Translations under genes and position numbers: made by a program
In this document: positions 7,039 through 15,542 of the stretch, one piece after another
Layout of the letters: every line of letters starts with the position of its first letter
Numbering within the stretch: position 1 is the stretch's first letter
Assembly (NCBI GenBank): GCA_050261415.1
Contig: JBLNDG010000216.1
Coordinates: 1 to 24,222, forward strand
Direction: 5' to 3'
Length of the DNA: 24,222 nucleotides
Source: JBLNDG01 sp050261415
GTDB taxonomy: Bacteria > Bacillota > Clostridia > Lutisporales > Lutisporaceae
Notes under the pieces: generated by a model
Database searches by the model: none
The model's input: the letters and a program-made list of their open reading frames with translations, nothing else
Told to the model about the DNA's origin: nothing

Positions 7039-7634
7039 CGGAGCTGTATCTTATAAGGCATGGTGAGACCGAACTAAATGTAAAAGGTGTATACTACGGC
7101 TGGACAGATTGCTGTCTCAGTGAAAGGGGATTGGCCCAGGCAGAGGAGCTTTCGGATATTCTGCAGGATGTGCGCTTTGATGTTGTAGTATCAAGTAACC
7201 TAAAGAGAGCTATAGATACTGCTGTAATTGTCAGTGATTTTCCAACCGATGGGATCATAATGGATGAGAGATTAAGGGAGCTTAATTTTGGAGCTTGGGA
7301 AGGGCTGCATTTCAGAGAGGTGCAGGAAAAGCACCGGGAAGCCTGGGAGTTGTGGGGAAAGGATTGGATCAATGCTTCGCCTCCTTCCGGAGAAAGCTTC
7401 AAGGACATATACAACAGGGTAAAAGAATGTATAGGGGAGATATTGACCGAGTACAAGGGGAAAAGAATACTTGTCGTCAGCCACCAGGGGACCATGAGGC
7501 TGATTCCCATGATCCTCCTGGGACTGCCTGAAGAAGGATATTGGAGCTTTACCGCAGAACACGGCAGGTACAGCCTGCTTCAGATTGATGAGGCCGGACG
7601 TTGTATTGTAAGAAAAATAAACTGTGGAAGATAG
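7035..7634 (+). CDS. cobC: Alpha-ribazole phosphatase, histidine phosphatase family
   Basis: A 199-residue branch-1 histidine phosphatase. The catalytic LIRHGET places the phospho-accepting His at residue 9. VVSSNLKRAIDTA supplies a further phosphate-pocket Arg, ELNFGAWEG carries the acid residue, and VVSHQGTMR gives the second His (150). Phosphoglycerate-mutase-like proteins share these motifs; placement inside the cob operon, overlapping cobS by 4 nt, makes dephosphorylation of alpha-ribazole-5'-phosphate (or adenosylcobalamin phosphate) the likely job. It is followed 18 nt later by cobQ. Confidence 0.9.
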   Translation: MTELYLIRHGETELNVKGVYYGWTDCCLSERGLAQAEELSDILQDVRFDVVVSSNLKRAIDTAVIVSDFPTDGIIMDERLRELNFGAWEGLHFREVQEKHREAWELWGKDWINASPPSGESFKDIYNRVKECIGEILTEYKGKRILVVSHQGTMRLIPMILLGLPEEGYWSFTAEHGRYSLLQIDEAGRCIVRKINCGR

Positions 7635-7652
7635 TATGAGAGGAAAATTCAT

Positions 7653-9176
7653 ATGGAAAAGAGACATTTCCGTTCAAAGGGACTGATGATACAGGGGACC
7701 GGGTCATCAGTGGGAAAGAGCATATTATGTACGGCACTGTGCAGGATTTTTACCAGGGACGGCTATAATGTAAATCCCTTTAAATCACAAAACATGTCGT
7801 TGAATTCATACATTACCTATGAGGGCCATGAAATGGGAAGGGCCCAGGTAATGCAGGCGGAAGCCTGCGGGAAACAGCCTGAGGCAAGAATGAACCCCAT
7901 ACTTTTGAAGCCGACCTCCGACCGGAAATCCCAGGTGATAATAGAGGGCAAGGTTTACGCAGATATGGATGCTGTGGACTATTTTGACTTCAAACCCCGC
8001 CTGAAGGGGAGGATAGCGGAAATATACGGAGACCTTGAGGGGCAAAGTGACATAGTGGTAATTGAAGGTGCCGGAAGCCCTGCGGAAATAAACCTTAAGA
8101 AGGATGATTTTGTAAACATGGGTATGGCCCAGATAGCAAAGGCCCCTGTGATACTTGTAGGGGATATAGACAAGGGTGGAGTCTTTGCCTCCCTTGCAGG
8201 AACCATGCTTTTGCTGGATGAAGCTGAAAGAAAGCTTGTTAAGGGAGTAATAATAAACAAATTCAGGGGAAGCCTTGAAATACTGAAACCGGGGCTTCAA
8301 ATGCTGGAAGATATAATAAAGGTTCCTGTGCTTGGCGTTGTGCCGTACTTCAACATGAATATAGAGGATGAAGACAGTGTCTCGGAATGGCTCAGATACG
8401 GGGAAAGGGAAGGAAAAGCTGTTGATATTGCAGTTATCAGGCTTCCTTACATGTCAAACCATACAGATTTTAACGCATTAAGGCTTCATAACGATGTATC
8501 CCTGCGATTTGTAGAAATAGACGGTGAGCTTGGTCAGCCGGATATAATCGTATTGCCGGGAACCAAAAGCACTGTTCATGATATGCAGGCTCTTTCAAAG
8601 GCAGGGATGGATAAAAAGATTGTCAGATGCCATGAAAAGGGAAGCATCATATTTGGAATCTGCGGAGGCTTCCAGATGCTTGGGATTGAGATACTTGACC
8701 CGCTGAGGGTGGAATCCGCACAGGAAAATGTCTCAGGATTGGGGCTTCTGAATACGGTAACGGAATTCGAACCGGATAAGTTTACTACTCTTACCGTAGG
8801 GAGGGATAGAGTATTTAATGCCGGTGTAAGAGGTTATGAAATACATATGGGCAAAACAAGCCTCACAGGGGATGGGCAGCCCTTGATAGATATTGATTCG
8901 AGGTGCGGCAAGACGGAAAAGGCCCTGGACGGGATAGTCAATGCGGAAAGGTCTGTTTTCGGCACCTATATGCATGGAATTTTTGACAGCTCGGAATTTA
9001 CAAGGAGCCTTCTCAATATGGTAAGAGTGAATAAAGGGCTGGATCCACTTGAGAATCATGCTGAAAATTACTGGAGCTTTAAGGAGCAGCAGTATGACAA
9101 GCTGGCTGAAATTGTGAGAGATAGCCTTGATATGGAAAAAATATACGGAATATTGGAGGAAGGTGAGGATGCTTAG
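7653..9176 (+). CDS. cobQ: Cobyric acid synthase (glutamine-dependent)
   Basis: CobQ/CbiP amidates four carboxylates of adenosylcobyrinate a,c-diamide, using glutamine and ATP, to give adenosylcobyric acid. 507 residues, the usual length. The N-terminal dethiobiotin-synthetase-like domain has the P-loop GTGSSVGKS (15-23) followed by NPFKSQNMSLNS and MNPILLKPTSD, both CobQ hallmarks; VGDIDKGGVFAS follows near residue 170. The C-terminal class I (triad) glutamine amidotransferase domain has the nucleophile Cys337 in FGICGGFQMLG and His441 in TYMHGIF. The last bases overlap the cbiB start by 8 nt. It needs a corrin-ring diamide as substrate, which must come from genes elsewhere or from scavenging. 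Confidence 0.97.
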   Translation: MEKRHFRSKGLMIQGTGSSVGKSILCTALCRIFTRDGYNVNPFKSQNMSLNSYITYEGHEMGRAQVMQAEACGKQPEARMNPILLKPTSDRKSQVIIEGKVYADMDAVDYFDFKPRLKGRIAEIYGDLEGQSDIVVIEGAGSPAEINLKKDDFVNMGMAQIAKAPVILVGDIDKGGVFASLAGTMLLLDEAERKLVKGVIINKFRGSLEILKPGLQMLEDIIKVPVLGVVPYFNMNIEDEDSVSEWLRYGEREGKAVDIAVIRLPYMSNHTDFNALRLHNDVSLRFVEIDGELGQPDIIVLPGTKSTVHDMQALSKAGMDKKIVRCHEKGSIIFGICGGFQMLGIEILDPLRVESAQENVSGLGLLNTVTEFEPDKFTTLTVGRDRVFNAGVRGYEIHMGKTSLTGDGQPLIDIDSRCGKTEKALDGIVNAERSVFGTYMHGIFDSSEFTRSLLNMVRVNKGLDPLENHAENYWSFKEQQYDKLAEIVRDSLDMEKIYGILEEGEDA

Positions 9177-10122
9177 TATATTTGCAGCCTTCGTATTGGA
9201 TTGTCTTGCAGGGGACCCCTACTGGTTTCCGCATCCGGTCAGGCTGATCGGCAAATATATAAGCTTCTTCGAGCAGCTTGCAAGAAAAGTATTCAAATCA
9301 GAAACAGGGCTAATGTTTGCCGGTATGCTGCTGACATTTTCTACAGTAACACTTGCATATATCGTTCCATGGATGCTTTTAAAGCTTGCGTACAGGAGCA
9401 ATATGCTCTTATACCATGCTATAAATATTGTTCTCCTGTATACCTGCCTTGCAGCACGCTGTCTTGCCAACGAAGGTAAAAAGATATGCAATGCCTTGAA
9501 GGCAGGGGATATTCAAAACAGCAGGAAGCTTTTATCCTTTATTGTCGGAAGGGATACGGAAAAGCTTGACGAAGGCGGTATAACAAGGGGTGCAGTTGAG
9601 ACTGTGGCTGAAAATACTTCTGATGGAGTAATCGCTCCACTTTTTTATATGTTTATTGGCGGTGCTCCTCTGGCAATGGCTTATAAAGCCGCAAATACAC
9701 TTGACTCAATGGTTGGATATAAAAATGAAAAATATATCTATTTCGGCAGGGCTTCTGCAAGGCTTGACGATGTCCTGAACTACATTCCGGCAAGGTTAAG
9801 CGCTTTGTTTATCGTTTTTGCTTCGGCATTGCTTGGTTTGAATTATAAAAACAGTTTTTATACCGTAAAGAGGGACGGAAGAAACCACAGCAGCCCAAAC
9901 AGCGGGTATCCCGAGGCGGCGGTAGCAGGTGCCCTGGAGGTGCAGCTTGGGGGAACAAACAGTTATTTTGGAAAGCTTGTAGAAAAGCCTACGATTGGAA
10001 GCCTCATTAAGCCCCTTGACAGGTATGATATAGAGGCAGCAGTGGGGCTGATGTATGTTGCTTCAATTTGTGCAATTATGGTTTTTTCTATGATTAATTT
10101 TTTATGGGAGATTGTCATATGA
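9169..10122 (+). CDS. cbiB: Adenosylcobinamide-phosphate synthase
   Basis: CbiB (called CobD in the aerobic-pathway naming) is a membrane enzyme that attaches aminopropanol phosphate to adenosylcobyric acid. 318 residues with hydrophobic segments near the N-terminus, residues 45-100 and the C-terminus. Signatures: DCLAGDPYWFPHPVRLIG (10-27), a GRDTEKLDEGGI stretch, then RGAVETVAENTSDGVIAPLFY, KAANTLDSMVGYKNEKY and DGRNHSSPNSGYPEAA. Start ATG 9169 lies behind GGAGGAAGGTGAGG; the frame is open from 9127 but that part lies within cobQ. It overlaps cobQ by 8 nt and cobD by 4 nt, so the three products are coupled. Confidence 0.96.
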   Translation: MLSIFAAFVLDCLAGDPYWFPHPVRLIGKYISFFEQLARKVFKSETGLMFAGMLLTFSTVTLAYIVPWMLLKLAYRSNMLLYHAINIVLLYTCLAARCLANEGKKICNALKAGDIQNSRKLLSFIVGRDTEKLDEGGITRGAVETVAENTSDGVIAPLFYMFIGGAPLAMAYKAANTLDSMVGYKNEKYIYFGRASARLDDVLNYIPARLSALFIVFASALLGLNYKNSFYTVKRDGRNHSSPNSGYPEAAVAGALEVQLGGTNSYFGKLVEKPTIGSLIKPLDRYDIEAAVGLMYVASICAIMVFSMINFLWEIVI

Positions 10123-11189
10123 ACTTTCATGGCGGATATACATATAAGTATAATAATGAACTGCTGGATTTCAGCTCGAACATAAATCCCCTGGGCGTTC
10201 CGGAAAGCTTTAGAGGAGAACTGGAAAGACATATGGAGGATTTTACAAAATATCCTGATGCGGAATACCGGAATGTCAGGAGGAGCATAGCTGAATATTT
10301 GGATATATCGGATTATGACTCAATAATACCCGGGAACGGGGCTGTGGAGCTTATTTATAAATTGATTGCTTCAAGCGGCAGCAGCGGGATTGTAAGCCTC
10401 AGCCCTACATTTTCAGAGTACGGCAGGGCTGCAGCAATTAATAGGATGGGATTTTATGAGGTGCCCGCCTATAATGAAGAATTTACAGCTATTGAAATGG
10501 ATAAACTGCTTAAGTATACTAAGCCTGGAACAATGGTAGTAATATGTAATCCCAACAACCCTACAGGTACATTGATAAAAAAGGCAGATATGCAGAGGCT
10601 TGCGGAAAGGCTTGAGGTTTTGAATTGCAGTCTGTTGATTGATGAGGCTTTTATGGAGTTTACCGATGGATATCCGGCAGATGGTATGATAGGAATGTTG
10701 GAAAGGTTTAAAAATGTGACGGTGATAAAAGCAGCCACAAAATTCTTTGGAATGCCTGGCATAAGGCTTGGTTATGCTGTAACCTTCAACAAAAATATTC
10801 AAAAAAATGTGAGAGCCATTTGTGAGCCTTGGAACCTGAATACTGCGGCGGTTATTGCTGCCGGCTGCATATTCAGGGATGAAGAGTATATAAAAAGGTC
10901 AAGGGAATGGATAAAAACTGAGCGCAGGTATCTCTTTGAAGGGCTTTGCAGTATAAGAGGACTCAAGGTTTATGCTTCCGAAGCGAATTTTCACCTTCTG
11001 AAAATACAAAATGAAAAGCTTGATGCATATAAACTCCATGATGCGCTGATAGAAAAGGGTATTCTTATAAGATTGCCGGAGGGCTTTAATAACCTCAGCG
11101 GCTATCACTTCCGGCTGGCAGTAAAGGACAGGGCTTCAAATAATTTCTTGATTAGGGTGCTTTCAGAGGTCATGTCAAAATATGTATGA
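10119..11189 (+). CDS. cobD: L-threonine-O-3-phosphate decarboxylase
   Basis: A PLP enzyme of 356 residues, built like histidinol-phosphate aminotransferase, that decarboxylates threonine phosphate to (R)-1-amino-2-propanol phosphate, the substrate of CbiB. Marks: LDFSSNINPLGVP (16-28) at the N-terminus, typical of CobD; CNPNNPTGTL; LLIDEAFMEF; and the Schiff-base Lys208 in KAATKFFGMPGIRLGYA. The C-terminal FRLAVKD strand carries the carboxylate-binding Arg. Start ATG 10119 follows GGGAG with 8 nt spacing and overlaps the cbiB stop (ATGA). Operon position separates it from HisC. No L-threonine kinase gene is seen in the window. No clear terminator follows in the 143 nt before pckA. Confidence 0.93.
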   Translation: MNFHGGYTYKYNNELLDFSSNINPLGVPESFRGELERHMEDFTKYPDAEYRNVRRSIAEYLDISDYDSIIPGNGAVELIYKLIASSGSSGIVSLSPTFSEYGRAAAINRMGFYEVPAYNEEFTAIEMDKLLKYTKPGTMVVICNPNNPTGTLIKKADMQRLAERLEVLNCSLLIDEAFMEFTDGYPADGMIGMLERFKNVTVIKAATKFFGMPGIRLGYAVTFNKNIQKNVRAICEPWNLNTAAVIAAGCIFRDEEYIKRSREWIKTERRYLFEGLCSIRGLKVYASEANFHLLKIQNEKLDAYKLHDALIEKGILIRLPEGFNNLSGYHFRLAVKDRASNNFLIRVLSEVMSKYV

Positions 11190-11288
11190 TAGGGCTCATA
11201 TGCAGCTGAAGCCTTGAAAAGAACGCATATTTTATGAAATATTTGTGAAAAACATAGCACAAAAAAGTCTAATGTTATATAATATTAC

Positions 11289-11317
11289 TTGTCAATAGCA
11301 CTACGTGTTTATATAAT
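11289..11317 (+). promoter_or_regulatory. Candidate sigma-A promoter of pckA
   Basis: TTGTCA (11289-11294) and TATAAT (11312-11317) are 17 nt apart. The expected transcription start (about 11324) would fall inside the ribosome binding site GGGGGTGG (11321-11328), giving an almost leaderless message. A second TATATAAT at 11276-11283 could be the -10 of an upstream start instead. Confidence 0.45.
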
Positions 11318-11332
11318 TTTGGGGGTGGAATT

Positions 11333-12889
11333 TTGAAACTGGAGAATTTGGGTGCAAAAGTGCACCGGAATCTGACTGTAGGTAAGCTTGTCGAAACAGC
11401 ACTGAAAAATGAAGGTGCCGTCCTTACCGATACAGGAGCATTAAGCATTAATACCGGAAAATATACTGGAAGGTCTCCAGGGGATAGGTTTATTGTAGAT
11501 GAGCCCGGCGTACATGACAAAATAAACTGGGGCAGTGTGAACGTACCCATAAGTCCGGAGAAATTTGACAACCTCTACAATAGGATCATGAATTACCTTA
11601 AGGAAAAGGAAATATTCGTTTTTGACGGTTTTGTAGGTGCTGACAAGAATTACAGAATGCCTATAAGAGTAATAAATGAATTTGCTTCACAAAATCTTTT
11701 TGCACAGCAGCTTTTTATAAAGCCAAAGGCTGGTGAACTCGATAATTTTGAACCGGGATTTACGGTAATAGCGGCTCCGGGATGTCATGCGGTTCCTGCA
11801 GAAGACGGTACAAACTCCGAAGCTTTTATAATATTGAATTTTGCCAAGAGAGTAGTTATAATCGGTGGTTCTAAATACTGCGGAGAAATAAAGAAATCAA
11901 TTTTCACCGTGATGAACTTTATACTTCCAACAAAAAATGTTATGCCAATGCATTGTTCCGCCAACATCGGTGAAAAGGGAGACGTTGCACTGTTCTTCGG
12001 ATTATCCGGAACAGGAAAGACAACACTTTCCGCAGATAAGGGAAGAAGCCTCATAGGTGATGACGAGCATGGCTGGACAGAAGACGGCGTATTTAACTTC
12101 GAAGGAGGCTGCTATGCAAAATGCATCAGGCTTTCCAAGGAGAACGAACCGCAGATATGGAATGCAATAAGGTTCGGTACTGTTGTAGAAAATGTTGTAC
12201 TGGATCCGGAAACCGGAGTTCCTGACTATGACAGCGAGCAGTACACAGAAAATACCAGAGCAGGTTATCCTGTAACTTATATAGATAATGCAGTGGAAGA
12301 AGGCACCGGCGGACATCCGTCAACAATAGTATTCCTTACTGCGGATGCTACCGGAGTGCTGCCTCCTATCGCAAAGCTTACAAAGGAACAGGCTATGTAC
12401 CATTTCATGTCAGGATATACAAGCAAGCTTGCCGGAACAGAGAGAGGAATAATTGAACCGACAGCCACTTTCTCAACTTGCTTTGGTGCACCGTTTATGC
12501 CGATGAAGCCGCAGGTTTATGCAGAGCTTCTCGGTAAGAAAATTGACAAGTATGATGCGAAGGTTTACCTTGTAAATACAGGCTGGAGCGGAGGTTCCTA
12601 CGGAGTCGGAAAACGTATGAAGCTTTCCTATACAAGAGCGATGGTAAATGCTGCAATAAACGGCACACTTGATAGTGTAAGATACGAAGCTGATCCGATA
12701 TTTAAAGTATCAGTGCCGACAGAGTGCCCGGGAGTGCCTTCTGAAGTTCTTAATCCCAAGAATGTATGGCAGGATAAAGAAGAATATGAAAAGACTGCAT
12801 ACAAGCTTGCAAAGGATTTCAATGCAAACTTCCAGAAGTTCAAGGGAGTATCAGACGACATTGCTAATGCCGGACCAGTTGTGAAATAG
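11333..12889 (+). CDS. pckA: Phosphoenolpyruvate carboxykinase (ATP)
   Basis: Interconverts oxaloacetate plus ATP with phosphoenolpyruvate plus CO2 in the cytosol; in anaerobic clostridia it can work in either direction between C3 and C4 acids. 518 residues. The ATP-type signatures are all visible: the N-terminal TGALSINTGKYTGRSPGDRF, the kinase-1 P-loop GLSGTGKTTLS (223-233), the kinase-2 metal-binding IGDDEHGW right after it, FNFEGGCYAK, and NTRAGYPV near the adenine site. Start is TTG 11333 behind GGGGGTGG. It is a single-gene unit closed by the hairpin at 12913-12966, which it shares with the convergent MFS gene. Confidence 0.97.
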   Translation: MKLENLGAKVHRNLTVGKLVETALKNEGAVLTDTGALSINTGKYTGRSPGDRFIVDEPGVHDKINWGSVNVPISPEKFDNLYNRIMNYLKEKEIFVFDGFVGADKNYRMPIRVINEFASQNLFAQQLFIKPKAGELDNFEPGFTVIAAPGCHAVPAEDGTNSEAFIILNFAKRVVIIGGSKYCGEIKKSIFTVMNFILPTKNVMPMHCSANIGEKGDVALFFGLSGTGKTTLSADKGRSLIGDDEHGWTEDGVFNFEGGCYAKCIRLSKENEPQIWNAIRFGTVVENVVLDPETGVPDYDSEQYTENTRAGYPVTYIDNAVEEGTGGHPSTIVFLTADATGVLPPIAKLTKEQAMYHFMSGYTSKLAGTERGIIEPTATFSTCFGAPFMPMKPQVYAELLGKKIDKYDAKVYLVNTGWSGGSYGVGKRMKLSYTRAMVNAAINGTLDSVRYEADPIFKVSVPTECPGVPSEVLNPKNVWQDKEEYEKTAYKLAKDFNANFQKFKGVSDDIANAGPVVK

Positions 12890-12912
12890 TAAAAAAATCG
12901 TTTGCCCTATTG

Positions 12913-12966
12913 TGAAGTGCACCTCAAATGTTAGTTTATTTTGTCTAGCATTTGGGGTGCACTTCA
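12913..12966. terminator. Long hairpin between pckA and the convergent MFS gene, overlapping the MFS 3' end
   Basis: Two 18-nt arms, TGAAGTGCACCTCAAATG (12913-12930) and CATTTGGGGTGCACTTCA (12949-12966), pair with a single G-T wobble around an 18-nt loop. The right arm contains the last six sense codons of the MFS gene. No T-run directly follows on the plus strand; on the minus strand TTTTTTT comes about 17 nt later (12896-12890). Confidence 0.65.
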
Positions 12967-14102
12967 TCGGTAAACGCTTTTTTTACTTCAATGCTTTTCT
13001 TTGATTTCAGGAATATTCCTATCAGAAGGGATATTACACATACAACAGAGAGGGAGCGGTAAAGAAAGAAGACATCACGGTTCTCAAGCAGTATTCCGCC
13101 GGCGAGGTTTCCTATGAAGCTTCCAAGACCAAAACCCAATGCTGACAGTATCGTTATCCCGGAGGCTTTGATTTGCTCGGGCACTATCCTGTTAACATAC
13201 TGCATTGCTCCCATCAAGTATACAGGAAAGGTTATGCTTTGCATTAATTGTATTATTATTATTCCTATATAGCTTTGATTGAAGGAGCAGAGGAAGAACC
13301 TGATACTATAAAGTGCTACTGCAAATAAATATATATTCAGCTCACCATATCTTCTGGAAAGATGGTTTCCGAAGAAAAAGGCAGGAATCTCGCTGATTGC
13401 AATTACGAACCAAACAAATCCAAGAATGGCAGTGCTTCCGCCGGTTTTCTGCACCAACATTGCAATATAACTGCTGTTTGCACCGAGGGCGATATTAATA
13501 ATCAACACAGAAAAAACAAACAACATGAATTCAAACTGTTTGACAGTGTCCAGTACATCCTTGAATGACGGCCTTTTTATATTACCTGTACCTTTAAACT
13601 TAAATCCGGAAATCAGGGAAGCATAAATTAAAAATAGAATAGAATATACAAAGAAGCACGAATCAATTCCTTTTAGTTCAATTAACTTTCCAAGGCCCAG
13701 GGATACCAGAGCAAAACTCACAGAGCCCATCAACCGTACCTCGCCGAAGTTGAAAGAATTCGTGTGTTCTATAATTTCATAACAATACGCATCAGTTATC
13801 GGTGAGGTAACGCTTTGAAAGACAAGCAGCAGGACAATGGCTGCAATAATATAGAAAAAGTTATGGGCAGCTACGAAATTAAAAATTAATACTGAACAAA
13901 ACATCGAGGCTATTAAGAGAGTTTTCTTTTTATTCAGGTATTTGTCGGTTATGTATCCCCATATGGGCTGTGCTATTATTCCTACCAGAGAGTTTATGGC
14001 AAAGGCAATGCCAATCTGGGTGTATGAAAGATTCCTGCTGCTGAAATAGAGCGCGAGAAATGGGTAATAGCAGGCAATAGTTCCATATAACAGCAGATAC
14101 AC
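12945..14102 (-). CDS. MFS transporter (MFS_1-like family), 5' end uncertain
   Basis: 385 residues with about twelve hydrophobic helices of the major facilitator fold. The N-terminal half has YYPFLALYFSSRNLSYTQIG and the loop QPIWGYITDKYLNKKK, the conserved loop between helices 2 and 3. The sequence resembles the nucleoside-permease-like MFS_1_like group; no substrate can be named. GTG 14102 has no ribosome binding site. Protein-like sequence continues upstream in the same frame (IKFRLDLV) without ATG/GTG/TTG, while the only good site, AAGGA (14161-14157) before ATG 14151, is one base out of frame and reaches TGA after 14 codons. A one-base indel, or a non-standard start, is likely. It converges on pckA. 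Confidence 0.78.
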   Translation of the reverse strand: MYLLLYGTIACYYPFLALYFSSRNLSYTQIGIAFAINSLVGIIAQPIWGYITDKYLNKKKTLLIASMFCSVLIFNFVAAHNFFYIIAAIVLLLVFQSVTSPITDAYCYEIIEHTNSFNFGEVRLMGSVSFALVSLGLGKLIELKGIDSCFFVYSILFLIYASLISGFKFKGTGNIKRPSFKDVLDTVKQFEFMLFVFSVLIINIALGANSSYIAMLVQKTGGSTAILGFVWFVIAISEIPAFFFGNHLSRRYGELNIYLFAVALYSIRFFLCSFNQSYIGIIIIQLMQSITFPVYLMGAMQYVNRIVPEQIKASGITILSALGFGLGSFIGNLAGGILLENRDVFFLYRSLSVVCVISLLIGIFLKSKKSIEVKKAFTDEVHPKC

Positions 14103-14201
14103 CAGATCAAGCCTGAATTTTATATTGGCATTCTGTGGTTCCGTAATACATCACTATCCTTATAACCAGGCAATAATATTTGTAGTTCCCTATGAAGTCT
14201 T

Positions 14202-14207
14202 ATTATA
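14202..14207 (-). promoter_or_regulatory. Candidate -10 box for the MFS gene
   Basis: TATAAT on the minus strand (14207-14202) lies about 50 nt upstream of the Shine-Dalgarno-preceded ATG at 14151. The -35 region is poor. The surrounding divergent intergenic DNA (14152-14361) is A+T rich and holds no other clear feature except the Nudix promoter. Confidence 0.35.
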
Positions 14208-14309
14208 TCAGAAAAAGTGTTAAATTCACACTGCTAAGTTGATGCCTTATATTTATTATGCATATTATAATATAAAATGCCAATAATGTTATTTAAAGTC
14301 AAGGTGTAG

Positions 14310-14315
14310 TATAAT
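14310..14315 (+). promoter_or_regulatory. Candidate -10 box for the Nudix/UPF0489 pair
   Basis: TATAAT within GTAGTATAATATC, 46 nt before the Nudix start. The -35 position (TGTTAT, about 14287) is a weak match. Confidence 0.4.
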
Positions 14316-14361
14316 ATCTGATATAGTCTGTTTTTAACTAATGTATAAAGGAGTCGCTTAT

Positions 14362-14799
14362 ATGAATGTTGTAACAGCAGCTGTAATTGTGAGGGCCGGT
14401 AAGGTGCTTATATCCCAACGCTTAATGGGCTCTCATATGGAATTCAAATGGGAGTTCCCCGGTGGAAAGCTTGAGGCTGATGAAACCCCTGAAGAGTGTA
14501 TTGTAAGGGAGATCAGGGAAGAGCTGGATATGGAAATTGAGGTCATAGAGATTTACAAGGTTGTTAAGTTTAAGTATGTTGAAAAGGATATACTTCTTCT
14601 TTGCTACCTCTGCAGGCTGCTGGGGGGGGAAGGTAAAAGGCTGGAATGCAATGATTTTAAATGGGTAACAATAGATGAGCTCAGCGGATACGAATTTGTG
14701 CCTGCTGATGTATCGGTTGCAGAGAAGCTGAAAAATGACAGATTACTTTTTGAAAGGAGCATAATACCACAGTGGAAAAAGGAATCTACCTTGATATAG
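14362..14799 (+). CDS. Nudix hydrolase, MutT/CTP-pyrophosphohydrolase type
   Basis: 145 residues. The Nudix box is complete except for its penultimate Gly: GGKLEADETPEECIVREI continues to REELDM, with the REUxEE glutamates that bind Mg. The N-terminal VVTAAVIVRAGKVLISQR and KWEFPGGK are typical of (deoxy)nucleoside-triphosphate pyrophosphohydrolases such as MutT and NudG, which clean the nucleotide pool. Asp in place of the box Gly is common in this subgroup and does not imply loss of activity. Start ATG 14362 lies 8 nt after AAAGGAG; an in-frame ATG at 14341 has no site. The 3' end overlaps the next gene by 28 nt, so the pair is co-translated. Confidence 0.88.
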   Translation: MNVVTAAVIVRAGKVLISQRLMGSHMEFKWEFPGGKLEADETPEECIVREIREELDMEIEVIEIYKVVKFKYVEKDILLLCYLCRLLGGEGKRLECNDFKWVTIDELSGYEFVPADVSVAEKLKNDRLLFERSIIPQWKKESTLI

Positions 14800-15539
14800 A
14801 TATGGATTACTTCGTAACACCGGTTGAAAAAATTTCAGTAGATAATATCAGAATATTTCATGATATGGAATGTGAGACTTCCCCGGTTGGACCTGTTGCA
14901 GACAAGCTTATAGAATCAGGCTTGAGCTGGGACAAGAATGTCATCCACTGTTTTACAAACCATAAAAAATCTTATACTTACTGGTGGATGTGCAAGAGGA
15001 AGGGCTACACCGTTATACACATTGACGCCCATTCAGACCTGTACAGGAATTACAATAAAGACCTCAGGCTGCTGCCGAACGGTGAAATCAGCTGCTACAA
15101 CTACCTTTGGTACGCAATCCGGGATCATTATATAGATGAGATTTACTGGGTAATTCCCGATTCGCAAAGGTTTTTGATTGATGACGGCAAGGCAGAAGCC
15201 ATAATTAATAGAGCTCTTATAAAAAACAGCTATAAGGATAGCAAGGGCATGCATATACATTTTGGCTGCATTTGCATTGATGGGGTGGAGAAGGATATTG
15301 TCCTGCATGCCTGTACAATTGAAAAGCTGCCTTACATGAAGGCAGCTTGCGATATAGTGACAATAGCGACATCGCCGGAATTCATACCGGCAAAGGCTGA
15401 TAGCCTGGTGTATGAGCTGTTTGAGTGCTTTGACGCTTCCGATGATGTTAAAAAAAACATATACAGGCAGCACCTGGATATGCTGTCAAAGCCTAAGGGA
15501 GAGGTGGAAGAAGCGAGAACAAGGTTAGGGATTTTTTAA
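14772..15539 (+). CDS. UPF0489 family protein (arginase-like fold), function unknown
   Basis: 255 residues. The pattern matches UPF0489: YLDIDMDYF near the N-terminus, WWMCKRKGYTVIHIDAHSDL (about 71-90) with the Asp/His cluster also seen in arginase/deacetylase folds, NYLWYAI, and a late TIATSPEFIP. These conserved acids and His residues suggest a metal-dependent hydrolase, but I know of no established reaction for the family. Start GTG 14772 is chosen because the conserved DIDMDYF lies just after it; AAGGAG (14754-14759) sits 12 nt upstream, inside the Nudix gene, with which it overlaps by 28 nt. The end converges with the minus-strand peptidase gene only 3 nt away. Confidence 0.78.
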   Translation: MEKGIYLDIDMDYFVTPVEKISVDNIRIFHDMECETSPVGPVADKLIESGLSWDKNVIHCFTNHKKSYTYWWMCKRKGYTVIHIDAHSDLYRNYNKDLRLLPNGEISCYNYLWYAIRDHYIDEIYWVIPDSQRFLIDDGKAEAIINRALIKNSYKDSKGMHIHFGCICIDGVEKDIVLHACTIEKLPYMKAACDIVTIATSPEFIPAKADSLVYELFECFDASDDVKKNIYRQHLDMLSKPKGEVEEARTRLGIF

Positions 15540-15542
15540 TAC

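Noticed and set aside
14362..14799. Nudix protein with damaged active site (box Gly replaced by Asp)
   Set aside because: The catalytic REUxEE residues are intact and this position is often non-Gly in MutT-like subgroups.
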